64,000 nt of DNA from Actinomycetota bacterium. Lineage in GTDB: Bacteria; Actinomycetota; Acidimicrobiia; Acidimicrobiales; Ilumatobacteraceae. Positions 8,165 to 17,004 of this stretch are shown piece by piece. The translations under genes and the position numbers were made by a program. Positions within the stretch are counted from its first letter, which is position 1. The number at the start of each line of letters is the position of its first letter. Below the pieces are notes generated by a model, which did no database searches, was not told where the DNA came from, and worked only from the letters and a program-made list of their open reading frames with translations. The stretch covers positions 22,829 to 86,828 of the forward strand of contig VGAK01000006.1 of NCBI GenBank assembly GCA_016870775.1. The letters run 5' to 3'.

Positions 8165-9290
8165 GCCCGGCCCGGCGCGGGTCGGGCTCATATGTCGTCA
8201 GCATCGTGTTCATCACGTAGGCGAAGGCGAGATCACGCGACGGCTGTGCGAACGCACACGAGCCGCCTGCCCCGTCGTGACCGAAACTCGTCGGCCCCGC
8301 CCACGGCGTGCGCTCGCTGTGGATCACGAACCCGCGCGCGAACACCGTCTTCTCCCTGAGCACGAGGTCCACCTCGCCCTCGGGGGTCTCGGACTTCGTC
8401 GCGGCCGCGACGGTCGCCGATTCGAGCAGGCGCACCCCGTTCATCTCCCCGATGCACGCCGCATAGATCGTGGCGAGACTGCGGGCGTTGGTGATCCCGT
8501 TCGCGCCGGGCACCTCGGCGGCGCGCACCTCGGGCCGGTTGAACACGCCCGGTCCGTACGTGCCGAGCAGCGAGAGCGCCTTGTCACCCGTGGTGCCGGG
8601 AGCGGCGCGCTCGGCCATGAGTCGTGCGATCTCGATCGGGAACTTCGGAATGGGGTGGGCCATGATGTGGGCCGCGCGACCCTGGAGCGCATCGGGCAGA
8701 CCGATCCACATCTCCACACCGAGCGGTTCGGCGATCTCGTCGCGCACGAACTCACCGAGACCCTTGCCGGTGACGCAGCGCACGAGGTTCCCCGCGAGCC
8801 ACCCGAAGGTGAGCGCGTGGTACCCGTGCCCCGACCCGGGTTCGAACAACGGCTCCATCGCCGCCAGATGTGCGGTGATCGTCGGCCAGTCGAGGGTGTC
8901 CTCGAGTGGCAACTGCGACGCGGTCGTGTAGAGCCCCGCGCGGTGAGCGAGCAACTGGGCCACGGTGATCCCGCCCTTTCCGCCCGCGGCGAACTCGGGC
9001 CAGTACTCGGCGACGCGCGCGTCGTAGTCGAGCAGGCCGCGCTGCACGCACATCGCGACCGCGATCGAGGCGATGCCCTTGGTGGTGGAGAACACCAGTT
9101 GCAGGGTGTCGGCGTCGTAGGGCACATCGCCGTTCTTGTCGCGGTGGCCCCCGACGAGATCCACGACGAGTCGCCCACGGTGCACCACGGCACAGCCGGC
9201 ACCACGGTCGATGCCCGAGGCGAGGTTCGCCGCGAGCACGTCGCGCACGGGCTCCCAGCCCGGTGCGACATGGTCGACGTGGAGTGTCAT
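8127..9290 (-). CDS. Serine hydrolase, beta-lactamase class C / esterase EstB family
   Basis: Penicillin-binding-fold serine hydrolase of 387 residues. The nucleophile motif SxxK appears as STTK at residues 68-71 and the second-motif region contains YHALTFGW. No signal peptide is visible, so a cytoplasmic esterase is likelier than a periplasmic beta-lactamase. It follows the LLM oxidoreductase gene by 22 bases on the same strand, so they probably share a transcript. The substrate may be a lipid or xenobiotic ester; this is inference. Confidence 0.85.
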   Translation of the reverse strand: MTLHVDHVAPGWEPVRDVLAANLASGIDRGAGCAVVHRGRLVVDLVGGHRDKNGDVPYDADTLQLVFSTTKGIASIAVAMCVQRGLLDYDARVAEYWPEFAAGGKGGITVAQLLAHRAGLYTTASQLPLEDTLDWPTITAHLAAMEPLFEPGSGHGYHALTFGWLAGNLVRCVTGKGLGEFVRDEIAEPLGVEMWIGLPDALQGRAAHIMAHPIPKFPIEIARLMAERAAPGTTGDKALSLLGTYGPGVFNRPEVRAAEVPGANGITNARSLATIYAACIGEMNGVRLLESATVAAATKSETPEGEVDLVLREKTVFARGFVIHSERTPWAGPTSFGHDGAGGSCAFAQPSRDLAFAYVMNTMLTTYEPDPRRAGLIEAAVRCADAA

Positions 9291-9312
9291 CGCGCGTTGT
9301 TCCCGGTGGCCG

Positions 9313-10365
9313 TCAGCCGTCGATGATCGCGCGGAGTTTCTCGATCTCCCTGACGGGATCGGGACCCACGGGATTCACCGACAACACGGTCACGCCGGCC
9401 TCCTTGTAGGCGGCGACGCGCTCCTTGATGAATCCGGGCGGGCCGACGAGGTTCGCGTTCAGGATCCACTCGGCCGGGATCGCGCGGGCTGCCTCATCCT
9501 TCTTGCCGTCGAGGTAGAGGTCCTGCACCTCCACCGCCTCCTTCTCGAAGCCGTAGCCCCGGCACACGTCGTTGTAGAAGTTCTTGCCGCGCGCCCCCAT
9601 GCCGCCCACGTAGAGCGCCATGCTCGGCCGCGCGAAGTCGAGCACCTTGGACTGGGCCTCACCGGCCAGCGACTCGTCGATCGCGAGCATGCCGCCCGCC
9701 GAGATGTCGAGGCGCGCACGCGATGGATCGCGCTTGGCGGTGCCCGCCTTGAGGGCGTCACCCCACACGCTGTGGTACTTCTCGGGATAGAACATGATCG
9801 GAAGCCATCCGTCGGCGATCTCGGCCGTCGCCTCGACGCTCCTGTCCTTGAGCGAGGCCCACCAGATCGGGATGTCGGTGCGCACCGGATGGTTGATGAT
9901 CTTGAGTGGCTTGCCGAGACCCGTGCCCTGGCCCGCCGGGAGCGGCACCTGCACGGTCTTTCCGTCGAAGGTGAGCGGCTCCTCGCGCTTCCAGACCTTG
10001 CGGCAGACCTCGATGTACTCCTTGATCCTCTGCATCGGCTTCTCGTAGGGAACGCCATGGAATCCCTCCACCACCTGGGGCCCGGAGGCGCCGAGACCGA
10101 GGATGAAGCGACCGTCGGAGATGTAGTCGCACCCGGCGGCGGTCATCGCCATCAGTGCCGCGGTGCGCGAGTACACGTTCACGATGCCCGTGCCGATCTC
10201 GACACGGCTGGTCCTTGCGGCGAGGTAGCCGACCTGTGAGATTGCATCGAAGCTGTAGGCCTCGGCGACCCACACCTGATCGAGCCCGGCCTTCTCGAGG
10301 AGGGCGACACGGTCGACTGCCTCCTTGAATCCACCGGCGTAGTTGATCCCCATCGACAACTTCAT
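9313..10365 (-). CDS. LLM class (F420-type) flavin-dependent oxidoreductase
   Basis: Luciferase-like TIM-barrel oxidoreductase of 350 residues; actinobacterial members mostly use coenzyme F420. Family landmarks are the N-terminal LSMGINYAGG, the strand carrying EIGTGIVNVYSR, and LGLGASGPQVVEGFHG. The track ORF reaches 11220, but the start is ATG 10365 with a strong AGGAGGG ribosome site (GGAGGGAACAGC-ATG). This is a good example of a leadered gene among many leaderless ones. It shares a 45-base divergent gap with a hydrolase gene. Confidence 0.9.
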   Translation of the reverse strand: MKLSMGINYAGGFKEAVDRVALLEKAGLDQVWVAEAYSFDAISQVGYLAARTSRVEIGTGIVNVYSRTAALMAMTAAGCDYISDGRFILGLGASGPQVVEGFHGVPYEKPMQRIKEYIEVCRKVWKREEPLTFDGKTVQVPLPAGQGTGLGKPLKIINHPVRTDIPIWWASLKDRSVEATAEIADGWLPIMFYPEKYHSVWGDALKAGTAKRDPSRARLDISAGGMLAIDESLAGEAQSKVLDFARPSMALYVGGMGARGKNFYNDVCRGYGFEKEAVEVQDLYLDGKKDEAARAIPAEWILNANLVGPPGFIKERVAAYKEAGVTVLSVNPVGPDPVREIEKLRAIIDG

Positions 10366-10410
10366 GCTGTTCCCTCCTGATCGGGTGCCCTCTGGCACCA
10401 TACTTGGAGG

Positions 10411-11286
10411 GTGACATCGGTGCCCAGCCCGGAGACGATCCCCGTGCGCGACGGCACCCGTCTCGCGGTGCTCCGCTGGTCCGAGCCCAGCGCCGATGGT
10501 GTCCCCGTTGTTCTCGTCCACGGATTGGCATCGAACGCGCGCCTCTGGGACGGTGCGGCCCGCTCGCTCAGCGAGTGCGGCCACGGGGTCATTGCCGTGG
10601 ACCTGCGCGGCCACGGTCAGAGCGACAAGCCCGACCACGGATACTCGGTCGGCGACGTCGCCGATGACGTCGCCGACGTCCTGGTTGTCCTCGCGCGCGA
10701 GGGTTGGACGCGTCCGCTCGTGTGCGGACAGTCGTGGGGCGGGAACGTCGTGGTCGAACTCGCGGCGCGCCACGGCGCGGCGGTGCGCGGAGTCGTCGCA
10801 GTCGACGGCGGCACGATCGAGTTGTCCCGGATGTTTCCGAGGTGGGAGGACTGCGAATCCGCACTCGCCCCGCCGCGACTCGAGGGCATGCCATTCGAGC
10901 GTCTGCGCTCGTTGATCGCCGCCTCGCACCCGGATTGGTCCGAGGAGGCCGTCGACGGACAGATGCACAACATGGAGCGGCTCGACGACGGCACGATCCG
11001 ACCATGGCTCCTTCGTCGCCGCCACATGACGATCCTGCGCAGCTTGTGGGAGCACTCGCCGGCGTCGTTGTGGGCGTCGATCGAGGTTCCCGTGCTGTTC
11101 ACGACCGCGATTGGCGACGACGCACAGTCGCGCGCCAAGCGCGAACAGATCGCCGATGCGCTCGCGGCGCTCGGGCGGGCCGATGTCGCATGGTTCGAGG
11201 GTGCCGACCACGACCTCCACGCCCAGTACCCGCGGCGCTTCGCGGACGTGGTCGACGCACAGGTGCGCACGGGGATCTTCGCGTGA
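10411..11286 (+). CDS. Alpha/beta-fold hydrolase
   Basis: Cytoplasmic alpha/beta hydrolase of 291 residues. The oxyanion region is VLVHGLASN, the nucleophile elbow GQSWGG, and a late ADHDLH supplies the catalytic histidine. GTG 10411 is chosen because it is the first in-frame start after a CATACT-like hexamer; GTG 10420 is an alternative. Its TGA overlaps the next gene's GTG by four bases (GTGA), so the two are coupled. Specific ester or haloalkane substrate unknown. Confidence 0.85.
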   Translation: MTSVPSPETIPVRDGTRLAVLRWSEPSADGVPVVLVHGLASNARLWDGAARSLSECGHGVIAVDLRGHGQSDKPDHGYSVGDVADDVADVLVVLAREGWTRPLVCGQSWGGNVVVELAARHGAAVRGVVAVDGGTIELSRMFPRWEDCESALAPPRLEGMPFERLRSLIAASHPDWSEEAVDGQMHNMERLDDGTIRPWLLRRRHMTILRSLWEHSPASLWASIEVPVLFTTAIGDDAQSRAKREQIADALAALGRADVAWFEGADHDLHAQYPRRFADVVDAQVRTGIFA

Positions 11287-12581
11287 GCCTCCCCCGTGTG
11301 CTCACCATCATGGGTTCGGGCGAGACCTCGCCGACCATGGTCTCTATCCACCGTCGTCTTGTCGCGCGCCTCCCTGAACCTGTGCGGGCGATCGTGCTCG
11401 ACACCCCCTACGGATTCCAGGAGAACGCACCCGAGCTCGCCGCCCGGGCGGTCGACTACTTCCGCACCTCGGTCAACATCGAGATCGCGATCGCAGGTCT
11501 CCTGCGCCTCCACGACACGCACCTGCCCGCCGATCCGCTCACTGTCGAGCGCGGACTGCGTGCGGTCGAGGAATCGGGATATGTCTTCTCAGGCCCCGGC
11601 TCGCCCACCTATGCCCTGCGCCAGTGGGCGGGCACGCCCGTTCGGGACATCATCTCGGACAAGTTGCGCACGGGCGGGATCGTCACGTTCGCGTCGGCGG
11701 CCGCCCTCACGCTCGGCCGCGTCACCGTGCCGGTGTACGAGATCTACAAGGTGGGCGCCGATGTCGCCCGTCTCGACGGACTCGACATCCTCGGTGCGCT
11801 CGGGATCGACGCCGCGGTGATCCCGCACTGGGACAACGCCGAGGGTGGGCACCACGACACGCGGTTCTGCTATCTGGGCGCCACCCGCCTGGCGATCTTC
11901 GAGTCGATTCTCGACGACACGACGTGGGTGCTCGGCGTCGACGAGCACACGGCGCTCGTCATCGACATCGACGCGGGCGAGGCGTCCGTGGCGGGCAACG
12001 GCACCGTCACGGTCAAGTGCCGTGACCACACCCGGGTGTTCCCCTCGGGAGAGTCGATGACACTGGACTATCTCAGGGACCCCTGGACGAGTGACGCCAA
12101 GGGGGCGTCGACCGGGCGCACCCCGGGATCGGGCGCCGTCGGGTCTGTGATGGTCGAGACCGGGACGGTCGAGGCCGGCTCACGGGCGGGGCTGGGCGCC
12201 GAGGCCGACCGTGCACGCGCAGAGTTCGACGCCGCGATCGCGGCGCGCGACTCGGCCGGCGCCCTGCGCGCATGCCTGGCGCTCGAGCAGGCACTCCACG
12301 ACTGGTCGGGCGACACCACCCAGAGCGACGACCGCGACCGGGCGCGCAGTGCACTGCGTTCCATGATCACCGCGCTCGGCAACGCGGCCGCCGGGGGCGT
12401 GCGCGACCCGCGCGAGGTGGTCGGGCCGTTCGTGGAATCGATGCTCGAGGTGCGCCGCATCGTGCGCGCCGAGAAGCGCTACGACCTCTCCGATGTAATC
12501 CGCGATGCGTTCACCGCGCTCGGAGTCGAGGTCCGCGACACCGCCGGGGGCGTCGAATGGGAGCTCCGCGCGCCGGAGTGA
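11283..12581 (+). CDS. S51/type-1 glutamine-amidotransferase-like protein with CysRS-like C-terminal domain
   Basis: Unusual 432-residue protein. Residues ~1-260 resemble the peptidase S51/cyanophycinase class: an N-terminal LTIMGSGE strand, SGPGSPTYAL in place of the usual GGDQ loop, and FASAAALTLG where the nucleophile elbow GxSAGA normally lies, so Ser is present but the flanking glycines are lost. After a glycine/threonine linker (~270-300), residues ~305-432 resemble the C-terminal DALR/anticodon region of actinobacterial cysteinyl-tRNA synthetases: a VVGPFVESMLEVR helix followed by DLSDVIRDAFTALGVEVRDT. No synthetase catalytic core is present. GTG 11283 overlaps the previous stop. Function unknown. 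Confidence 0.7.
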   Translation: MSLPRVLTIMGSGETSPTMVSIHRRLVARLPEPVRAIVLDTPYGFQENAPELAARAVDYFRTSVNIEIAIAGLLRLHDTHLPADPLTVERGLRAVEESGYVFSGPGSPTYALRQWAGTPVRDIISDKLRTGGIVTFASAAALTLGRVTVPVYEIYKVGADVARLDGLDILGALGIDAAVIPHWDNAEGGHHDTRFCYLGATRLAIFESILDDTTWVLGVDEHTALVIDIDAGEASVAGNGTVTVKCRDHTRVFPSGESMTLDYLRDPWTSDAKGASTGRTPGSGAVGSVMVETGTVEAGSRAGLGAEADRARAEFDAAIAARDSAGALRACLALEQALHDWSGDTTQSDDRDRARSALRSMITALGNAAAGGVRDPREVVGPFVESMLEVRRIVRAEKRYDLSDVIRDAFTALGVEVRDTAGGVEWELRAPE

Positions 12582-12593
12582 ACGCGCGTGTCG

Positions 12594-13445
12594 TCACACG
12601 TGATGGAGGTGTGCGATCCGTGCACGTCCCCGCACGCCGCTGACCGCGTACGAGGCCACGAAGAACACCGTGGCCACGAGGATCACCGTCGCGCTCGCGG
12701 ACAGGTCGAGGTGGTACGAGATGTTCATCCCGAGGAACCCTGCCACCGCTCCGATCAGCGGTGACAACCACAGCATGCGCGAGAACGAGTTCGTGAGCAT
12801 CCGCGCCGTCGAGGCGGGGATCACCAGCATCGCCGAGATGAGGAGAGTGCCGATCACCCGCATGGTCACCAGGATCGTCAGCGACAGCATCACCATGAGG
12901 AGGGCCTCCACGCGCGGCACCCTCACCCCGCTCACCTCGGCGACCTCGGGGTCGAACGTGGCGAACAGCAGGCGACGATAGGCGAGCACCACCGTGGCCG
13001 CGGTGGCCACCGACATCAACGCGACGGCCACGATGTCGGCGGAGTCGACACCGAGGATGCTGCCGAAGAGCACCGCCTCGATGCTCTTGCGCGCTTGCCC
13101 GTAGCGGTTGATGAGCGCGAGCCCGAGTGCGAACGAGGCCGTGGTGACCACTCCGATCGCCGCGTCCGCCCCGATGATGCGCCGACGCGCGATCCGCCCG
13201 ATCAGGAGACCCGAACCCACGCCCCAGATCCCCGCCCCGAGGAAGAAGTTCACGGCCATCACCGCAGATGCTGCGGCCCCACCGAACACCGCGTGCGACA
13301 GTCCGTGGCCGATGTAGCTCATACCACGCAGCACCACGAACACCCCGAGGACTCCGCACAGGGCGCCTGCGAGCGTGGCCACCAGCAAGCCGTTCGTGAA
13401 GAAATCGAACTGGTACGGGGTCCAGATTCCCGCGACAGTGCTCAA
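12594..13445 (-). CDS. znuB: Zinc/manganese ABC transporter permease
   Basis: Membrane subunit of an ABC-3 family (Znu/Mnt/Tro) metal importer, 283 residues with about eight or nine hydrophobic helices. Typical stretches are LRGMSYIGHGLSHAVFGG near residue 40 and ISAMLVIPASTARML near residue 205. The start is a TTG that overlaps the ATPase stop (TTGA) and is preceded by GGAGGT, so it is translated by coupling. It is the last gene of the znuA-znuC-znuB operon. Zinc versus manganese cannot be decided from this subunit. Confidence 0.9.
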   Translation of the reverse strand: MSTVAGIWTPYQFDFFTNGLLVATLAGALCGVLGVFVVLRGMSYIGHGLSHAVFGGAAASAVMAVNFFLGAGIWGVGSGLLIGRIARRRIIGADAAIGVVTTASFALGLALINRYGQARKSIEAVLFGSILGVDSADIVAVALMSVATAATVVLAYRRLLFATFDPEVAEVSGVRVPRVEALLMVMLSLTILVTMRVIGTLLISAMLVIPASTARMLTNSFSRMLWLSPLIGAVAGFLGMNISYHLDLSASATVILVATVFFVASYAVSGVRGRARIAHLHHV

Positions 13446-14221
13446 GTCGCACCTCCGAAGCGGCGTACCGCCTCGTCGGAGGCGGTGTCGAGGACCACCG
13501 CCACTCCCCCGTGCAGGAGAACCTCCATCGGGGCGCCGTGGGTCTCTTCGAGCACCGCGGGTGTCAGTACGTCCAGCGGCGCACCGTCAGCAACGATTCT
13601 CTTGTTCATACAGACCAATCTCGGCAGGTGGGCCGCGAGACCGTTCAAATCATGGGTCGTGAGCACGATCGACACACCGCCTTCGTGCAGATCGGCCAGC
13701 AGGTGGAGCACCTCGTGCCGCGTGCGCACGTCGACCCCCGAGGTGGGCTCGTCGAGCACCAACAATTCGGGCCGATGGAACAACGCCCGCGCGATGAAGA
13801 CCCGCTGCTGTTGACCGCCGGAGAGCTCGCGTATGTGGCGATCACCGAGTCCCCCGAGGCCGAGGCGCTCGAGAACCGTCTCGGCCTCGGTGCGCTCCTC
13901 GGGTCTGATCCGCGGCGAGAGGCGCGTCCGCGAGCGGGTCATGACCATGACCTCGAGGACGGTGACCGGGAAATTCCAGTCGACCGACTCGACCTGGGGC
14001 ACGTACGACATACGCAGTCCCGGCTTCTTCGTCACGTGCCCGTTGACCGGCTTGATGGTCCCGAGGATGGCCCGCAAGAGCGTCGTCTTGCCGGACCCCG
14101 ACGGACCGACAACACCGACGAAGTCACCGTGGCGGATCTCGAAGTTCACGTTCGAGATCGCGAGATTCTGGTCGTAGGCGCAGGACAGATGCGCGCACTC
14201 GACCAGAAGCTCGTGGCTCAC
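13442..14221 (-). CDS. znuC: Zinc/manganese ABC transporter ATP-binding protein
   Basis: ATPase of the metal importer, 259 residues. Walker A is GPSGSGKTT, the ABC signature LSGGQQQR and Walker B LLVLDEPTSG, with the H-loop in TTHDLNG. The track ORF extends 40 codons upstream into znuA; the real start is GTG 14221, which overlaps the znuA stop by four bases (GTGA). It sits between the binding protein and the permease genes. Confidence 0.93.
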   Translation of the reverse strand: MSHELLVECAHLSCAYDQNLAISNVNFEIRHGDFVGVVGPSGSGKTTLLRAILGTIKPVNGHVTKKPGLRMSYVPQVESVDWNFPVTVLEVMVMTRSRTRLSPRIRPEERTEAETVLERLGLGGLGDRHIRELSGGQQQRVFIARALFHRPELLVLDEPTSGVDVRTRHEVLHLLADLHEGGVSIVLTTHDLNGLAAHLPRLVCMNKRIVADGAPLDVLTPAVLEETHGAPMEVLLHGGVAVVLDTASDEAVRRFGGAT

Positions 14222-15318
14222 TGCGGGTAGTACGCCTTGTCGATCAAGCCGACATCGAGATTCACCGCCTCGATCGCCGAGGGGTCTCCGCCGAGTGCCC
14301 TGACCATCGTGGCAAAGTTGTACTTCATGAGCCCCGCCCACGAGTGCTCGAGCTCCCCGGGCTTGCCGGGAAGGTCATCGTCGCGGAGCGTGTCGATGTA
14401 GGTCGCACCGGTCTCCTTGCCGATCTGCTCGAGCACGGGGGACGGGAACACCTCGCTGCCGAAGATGGCGGGCACCTGCTCGGCCCTGACCTGCTCGATG
14501 ATCCCGGCGATGTCCTGGGGGCTCGGCTCCTCGAAAGACTGCGGCTGGATCGCCCCGATCACCTCGTAGCGGTACTTCAGGGCGAAGTACGCGTACGCGT
14601 CGTGGTATGTCAGCAGTTTTCGGTTGCGGACCGGCACGGTGGCCGTCGCCTGGACCATCGCCTCGTCGAGCGCAGAGACCAACTTCGAGGCCTTCACGTA
14701 GTTCGCATCGTAGCTGTCCGCGTTCGCGGGGTCGAGGGTCACGACCGCGTCACGGATGACGGTGAGCATGCTCAGCACCATCGGCGGATTCGTCCAGATG
14801 TGGGGATTTGGCTTGCCGCCCTCCCTCGGGAATGAGAAGTCGTAGACCCATGAGCCCTCGGGCAGGATCGCCGTGCCGATCTCACAAATGATCGATCCCT
14901 TCATATTCTGCGATGCGAGCTCTGACGTCGGTTCCTCGAGCCCGAGACCGTTCAGGAAGACGACGTCGCTCTTGGCGAGCAACTCCGCCACGCTCGGGGG
15001 TGGCTCGTAGGTGTGCGAGTTCGTGCCCTCGGGCACGATGCCGACCACCTTCGGCCCCAGATCGCCGACGACCATCGACACGATGCTCGTGATGGGCGCC
15101 ACGGTGGACGCCAGGTTCACCACGTCGCCCATCGGTGTCACGGTCCGCTTGCACTCTGCCGTCGCCTCCTGGGCCCCCTGGTCCGAGACCGCGGTGGGAT
15201 CGGCGAGTTCCGCGCCGGGCGGTTGGGACACTGTGTCGGAGGGACTAGCCGACGTGGAGCACGCGACCAGCGACGCGGCCGCGATCAGGGACATGACTGC
15301 TGAGAATGGACTCTTCAT
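14218..15318 (-). CDS. znuA: Metal-binding lipoprotein of zinc/manganese ABC importer
   Basis: Extracytoplasmic solute-binding lipoprotein (cluster A-I) of 366 residues that captures Zn2+ or Mn2+ for the permease. A signal peptide ends in the lipobox LVAC at about residue 20. Candidate metal ligands are His in TNSHTYEP, His in NPHIWTNP, His in TYHDAYAYF and an acidic residue in FGSEVFPSP. There is no His-rich loop of the kind often found in zinc-specific ZnuA, leaving Mn2+ possible. The ATG is six bases after TAGCCT, and an inverted repeat lies just upstream, consistent with metal-dependent repression. Confidence 0.9.
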   Translation of the reverse strand: MKSPFSAVMSLIAAASLVACSTSASPSDTVSQPPGAELADPTAVSDQGAQEATAECKRTVTPMGDVVNLASTVAPITSIVSMVVGDLGPKVVGIVPEGTNSHTYEPPPSVAELLAKSDVVFLNGLGLEEPTSELASQNMKGSIICEIGTAILPEGSWVYDFSFPREGGKPNPHIWTNPPMVLSMLTVIRDAVVTLDPANADSYDANYVKASKLVSALDEAMVQATATVPVRNRKLLTYHDAYAYFALKYRYEVIGAIQPQSFEEPSPQDIAGIIEQVRAEQVPAIFGSEVFPSPVLEQIGKETGATYIDTLRDDDLPGKPGELEHSWAGLMKYNFATMVRALGGDPSAIEAVNLDVGLIDKAYYPQ

Positions 15319-15324
15319 TCCGTC

Positions 15325-15330
15325 AGGCTA
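15325..15330 (-). promoter_or_regulatory. Leaderless -10 hexamer of metal uptake operon
   Basis: TAGCCT six bases before ATG 15318. Confidence 0.6.
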
Positions 15331-15335
15331 GGGAA

Positions 15336-15349
15336 GGAACCACTGTTCC
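15336..15349. promoter_or_regulatory. Candidate metalloregulator operator
   Basis: GGAAC-N4-GTTCC perfect inverted repeat placed directly upstream of the znuA -10. Position fits a Zur-, MntR- or DtxR-type repressor site; the short arms mean chance is possible. Confidence 0.4.
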
Positions 15350-15365
15350 GTCCACTGGAGAATGT

Positions 15366-16934
15366 TCAGTTGACCTGGCGTTCGCGGCCGACCCAGTACG
15401 GGGCGCGCAGATCCTTCTTCAGTATCTTGCCACTCGGGTTGCGCGGGAGCGACTCGACCCAGTCCACGCTCGTGGGGCACTTGAACTTCGCGAGGCGCTC
15501 CTTTGCGTACTCGATGATCTCGCGCTCGGTCACCTCGACACCGGCCGCCTTCACCACCATCGCCTTGACCGTCTCGCCCCACTTCTCGTCGGGCACACCG
15601 ATCACCGCGACGTCGGCGATGCCGGGATGGCTCATCAGTGCGCTCTCCACCTCGGCGGGGTACACATTCTCGCCACCCGAGACGATCATGTCCTTCACAC
15701 GGTCGTGTATGTAGATGTAGCCATCGGCATCGTTGTAACCGGCGTCACCAGAGCGAAACCAGCCGTCGGCTGTGATCGATTCCTCGGTGGCCCTCTGGTT
15801 GTTCCAGTAACCCTTCATCACCTGGGGCGACTTGATCCAGATCTCGCCCACCTCACCGACGGGCATGTCCTTGCCGGTCGAGGAGTCGACGATGCGGATG
15901 TCCACGCCGGGTGCGGGCATGCCGCACGAGCGCAGCCGATGGGTGTTCGGGCCCTTCGGATCGTGATCCGAGGCTGGAAGCAGGGTCGTCGCACCAGTGG
16001 TCTCGGTGAGGCCGTACACCTGCATGAAGTCGCACTTGAACGTCTCCACACTCTTGGTGAGGACATCGAGCGAGATCGGTGACGCCCCGTAGACCATCAG
16101 GCGCAAGCTCGAGAAGTCCGCCTCCGCGACGCCGGGCATGATCAGCATGAACTGCAGGACGGCGGGCACGAGGAACGCGTGTGTGATGCCGTGGCGCGCG
16201 AAGATCTGGATCAGATCGTTGAAGTCGAGCTCGCGAACGATGATCGATCGCGCACCCACGTACTGGCCGGCCGTGGCCCATCCGCCACCACCGATGTGGA
16301 AGAGCGGCATTGCGACGAGGTTCACCATGTCATCGGAGAGTTTCCAGAAGTCACGTGCACCGGGGAGCAGGCAGAAGAAGTTGTGGTTCGTGAGCATGAC
16401 GCCCTTCGGGCGACCCGTGGTGCCGCTCGAGTAGAGCTGGAAAGCGACATCGTCATCGGCCGAGGGAGCCCGCGGATCGGTGGCGGGGGCACCGGCAAGC
16501 CAGGTCTCGTAGTCAACGTCGTCGCCGTCGGCACCGATCGTCACCACGAGGGCGGTGTGCACCAGGTTGCCCCTGATCGACTCGAGCACGGGGACGAAGT
16601 CCTTGTGCACGATGAGCACCTTGGCGTTCGCATCGTTGACGATGAACTCGACCTCGGGCGGTGCGAGACGCCAGTTGATGTCGCACGACACCGCGTTCAG
16701 CAGTGCGCAGCCATAGAACACCTCGAAGTGCTCGATGGAGTTCTTGTCGAGGAATGCGACGCGATCCTGGGCGCCGACACCGGCCGCGCGGAGTGCATTC
16801 GCCACGCGTGACGCACGCTCGTAGAGCGCGGACCAGGTCCGTGTGCGCGAGCCCTCGACGAGTGCGACGTCATTTGCCTTGTCCGCGCCGTGGGTGCGAA
16901 CGATGTCTCCGATGGTGGTGGGTGATGCGACCAT
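15366..16934 (-). CDS. Acyl-CoA synthetase (fatty-acid/steroid-type AMP-forming ligase)
   Basis: ANL-superfamily ligase of 522 residues that activates a carboxylic acid to its CoA ester through an acyl-adenylate. Motifs: P-loop-like YSSGTTGRPKG near residue 167, the YGLTETTG region near 310, FRSGDAGYNDADGYIYI containing the adenylate-binding Asp, and the C-terminal PRNPSGKILKK with the catalytic lysine. ATG 16934 lies six bases after TAATTT. Close to a P450 and acyl-CoA dehydrogenases, so medium/long-chain fatty acids or steroid side chains are plausible substrates; this is inference. Confidence 0.9.
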   Translation of the reverse strand: MVASPTTIGDIVRTHGADKANDVALVEGSRTRTWSALYERASRVANALRAAGVGAQDRVAFLDKNSIEHFEVFYGCALLNAVSCDINWRLAPPEVEFIVNDANAKVLIVHKDFVPVLESIRGNLVHTALVVTIGADGDDVDYETWLAGAPATDPRAPSADDDVAFQLYSSGTTGRPKGVMLTNHNFFCLLPGARDFWKLSDDMVNLVAMPLFHIGGGGWATAGQYVGARSIIVRELDFNDLIQIFARHGITHAFLVPAVLQFMLIMPGVAEADFSSLRLMVYGASPISLDVLTKSVETFKCDFMQVYGLTETTGATTLLPASDHDPKGPNTHRLRSCGMPAPGVDIRIVDSSTGKDMPVGEVGEIWIKSPQVMKGYWNNQRATEESITADGWFRSGDAGYNDADGYIYIHDRVKDMIVSGGENVYPAEVESALMSHPGIADVAVIGVPDEKWGETVKAMVVKAAGVEVTEREIIEYAKERLAKFKCPTSVDWVESLPRNPSGKILKKDLRAPYWVGRERQVN

Positions 16935-16940
16935 GGTCGC

Positions 16941-16946
16941 AAATTA
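16941..16946 (-). promoter_or_regulatory. Leaderless -10 hexamer
   Basis: TAATTT six bases before ATG 16934. Confidence 0.6.
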
Positions 16947-17004
16947 CAACATTTATTCGCACCCGCAAGAATGACTCGGCGGGAGTCACCTGGGGGGCTG
17001 GGCC

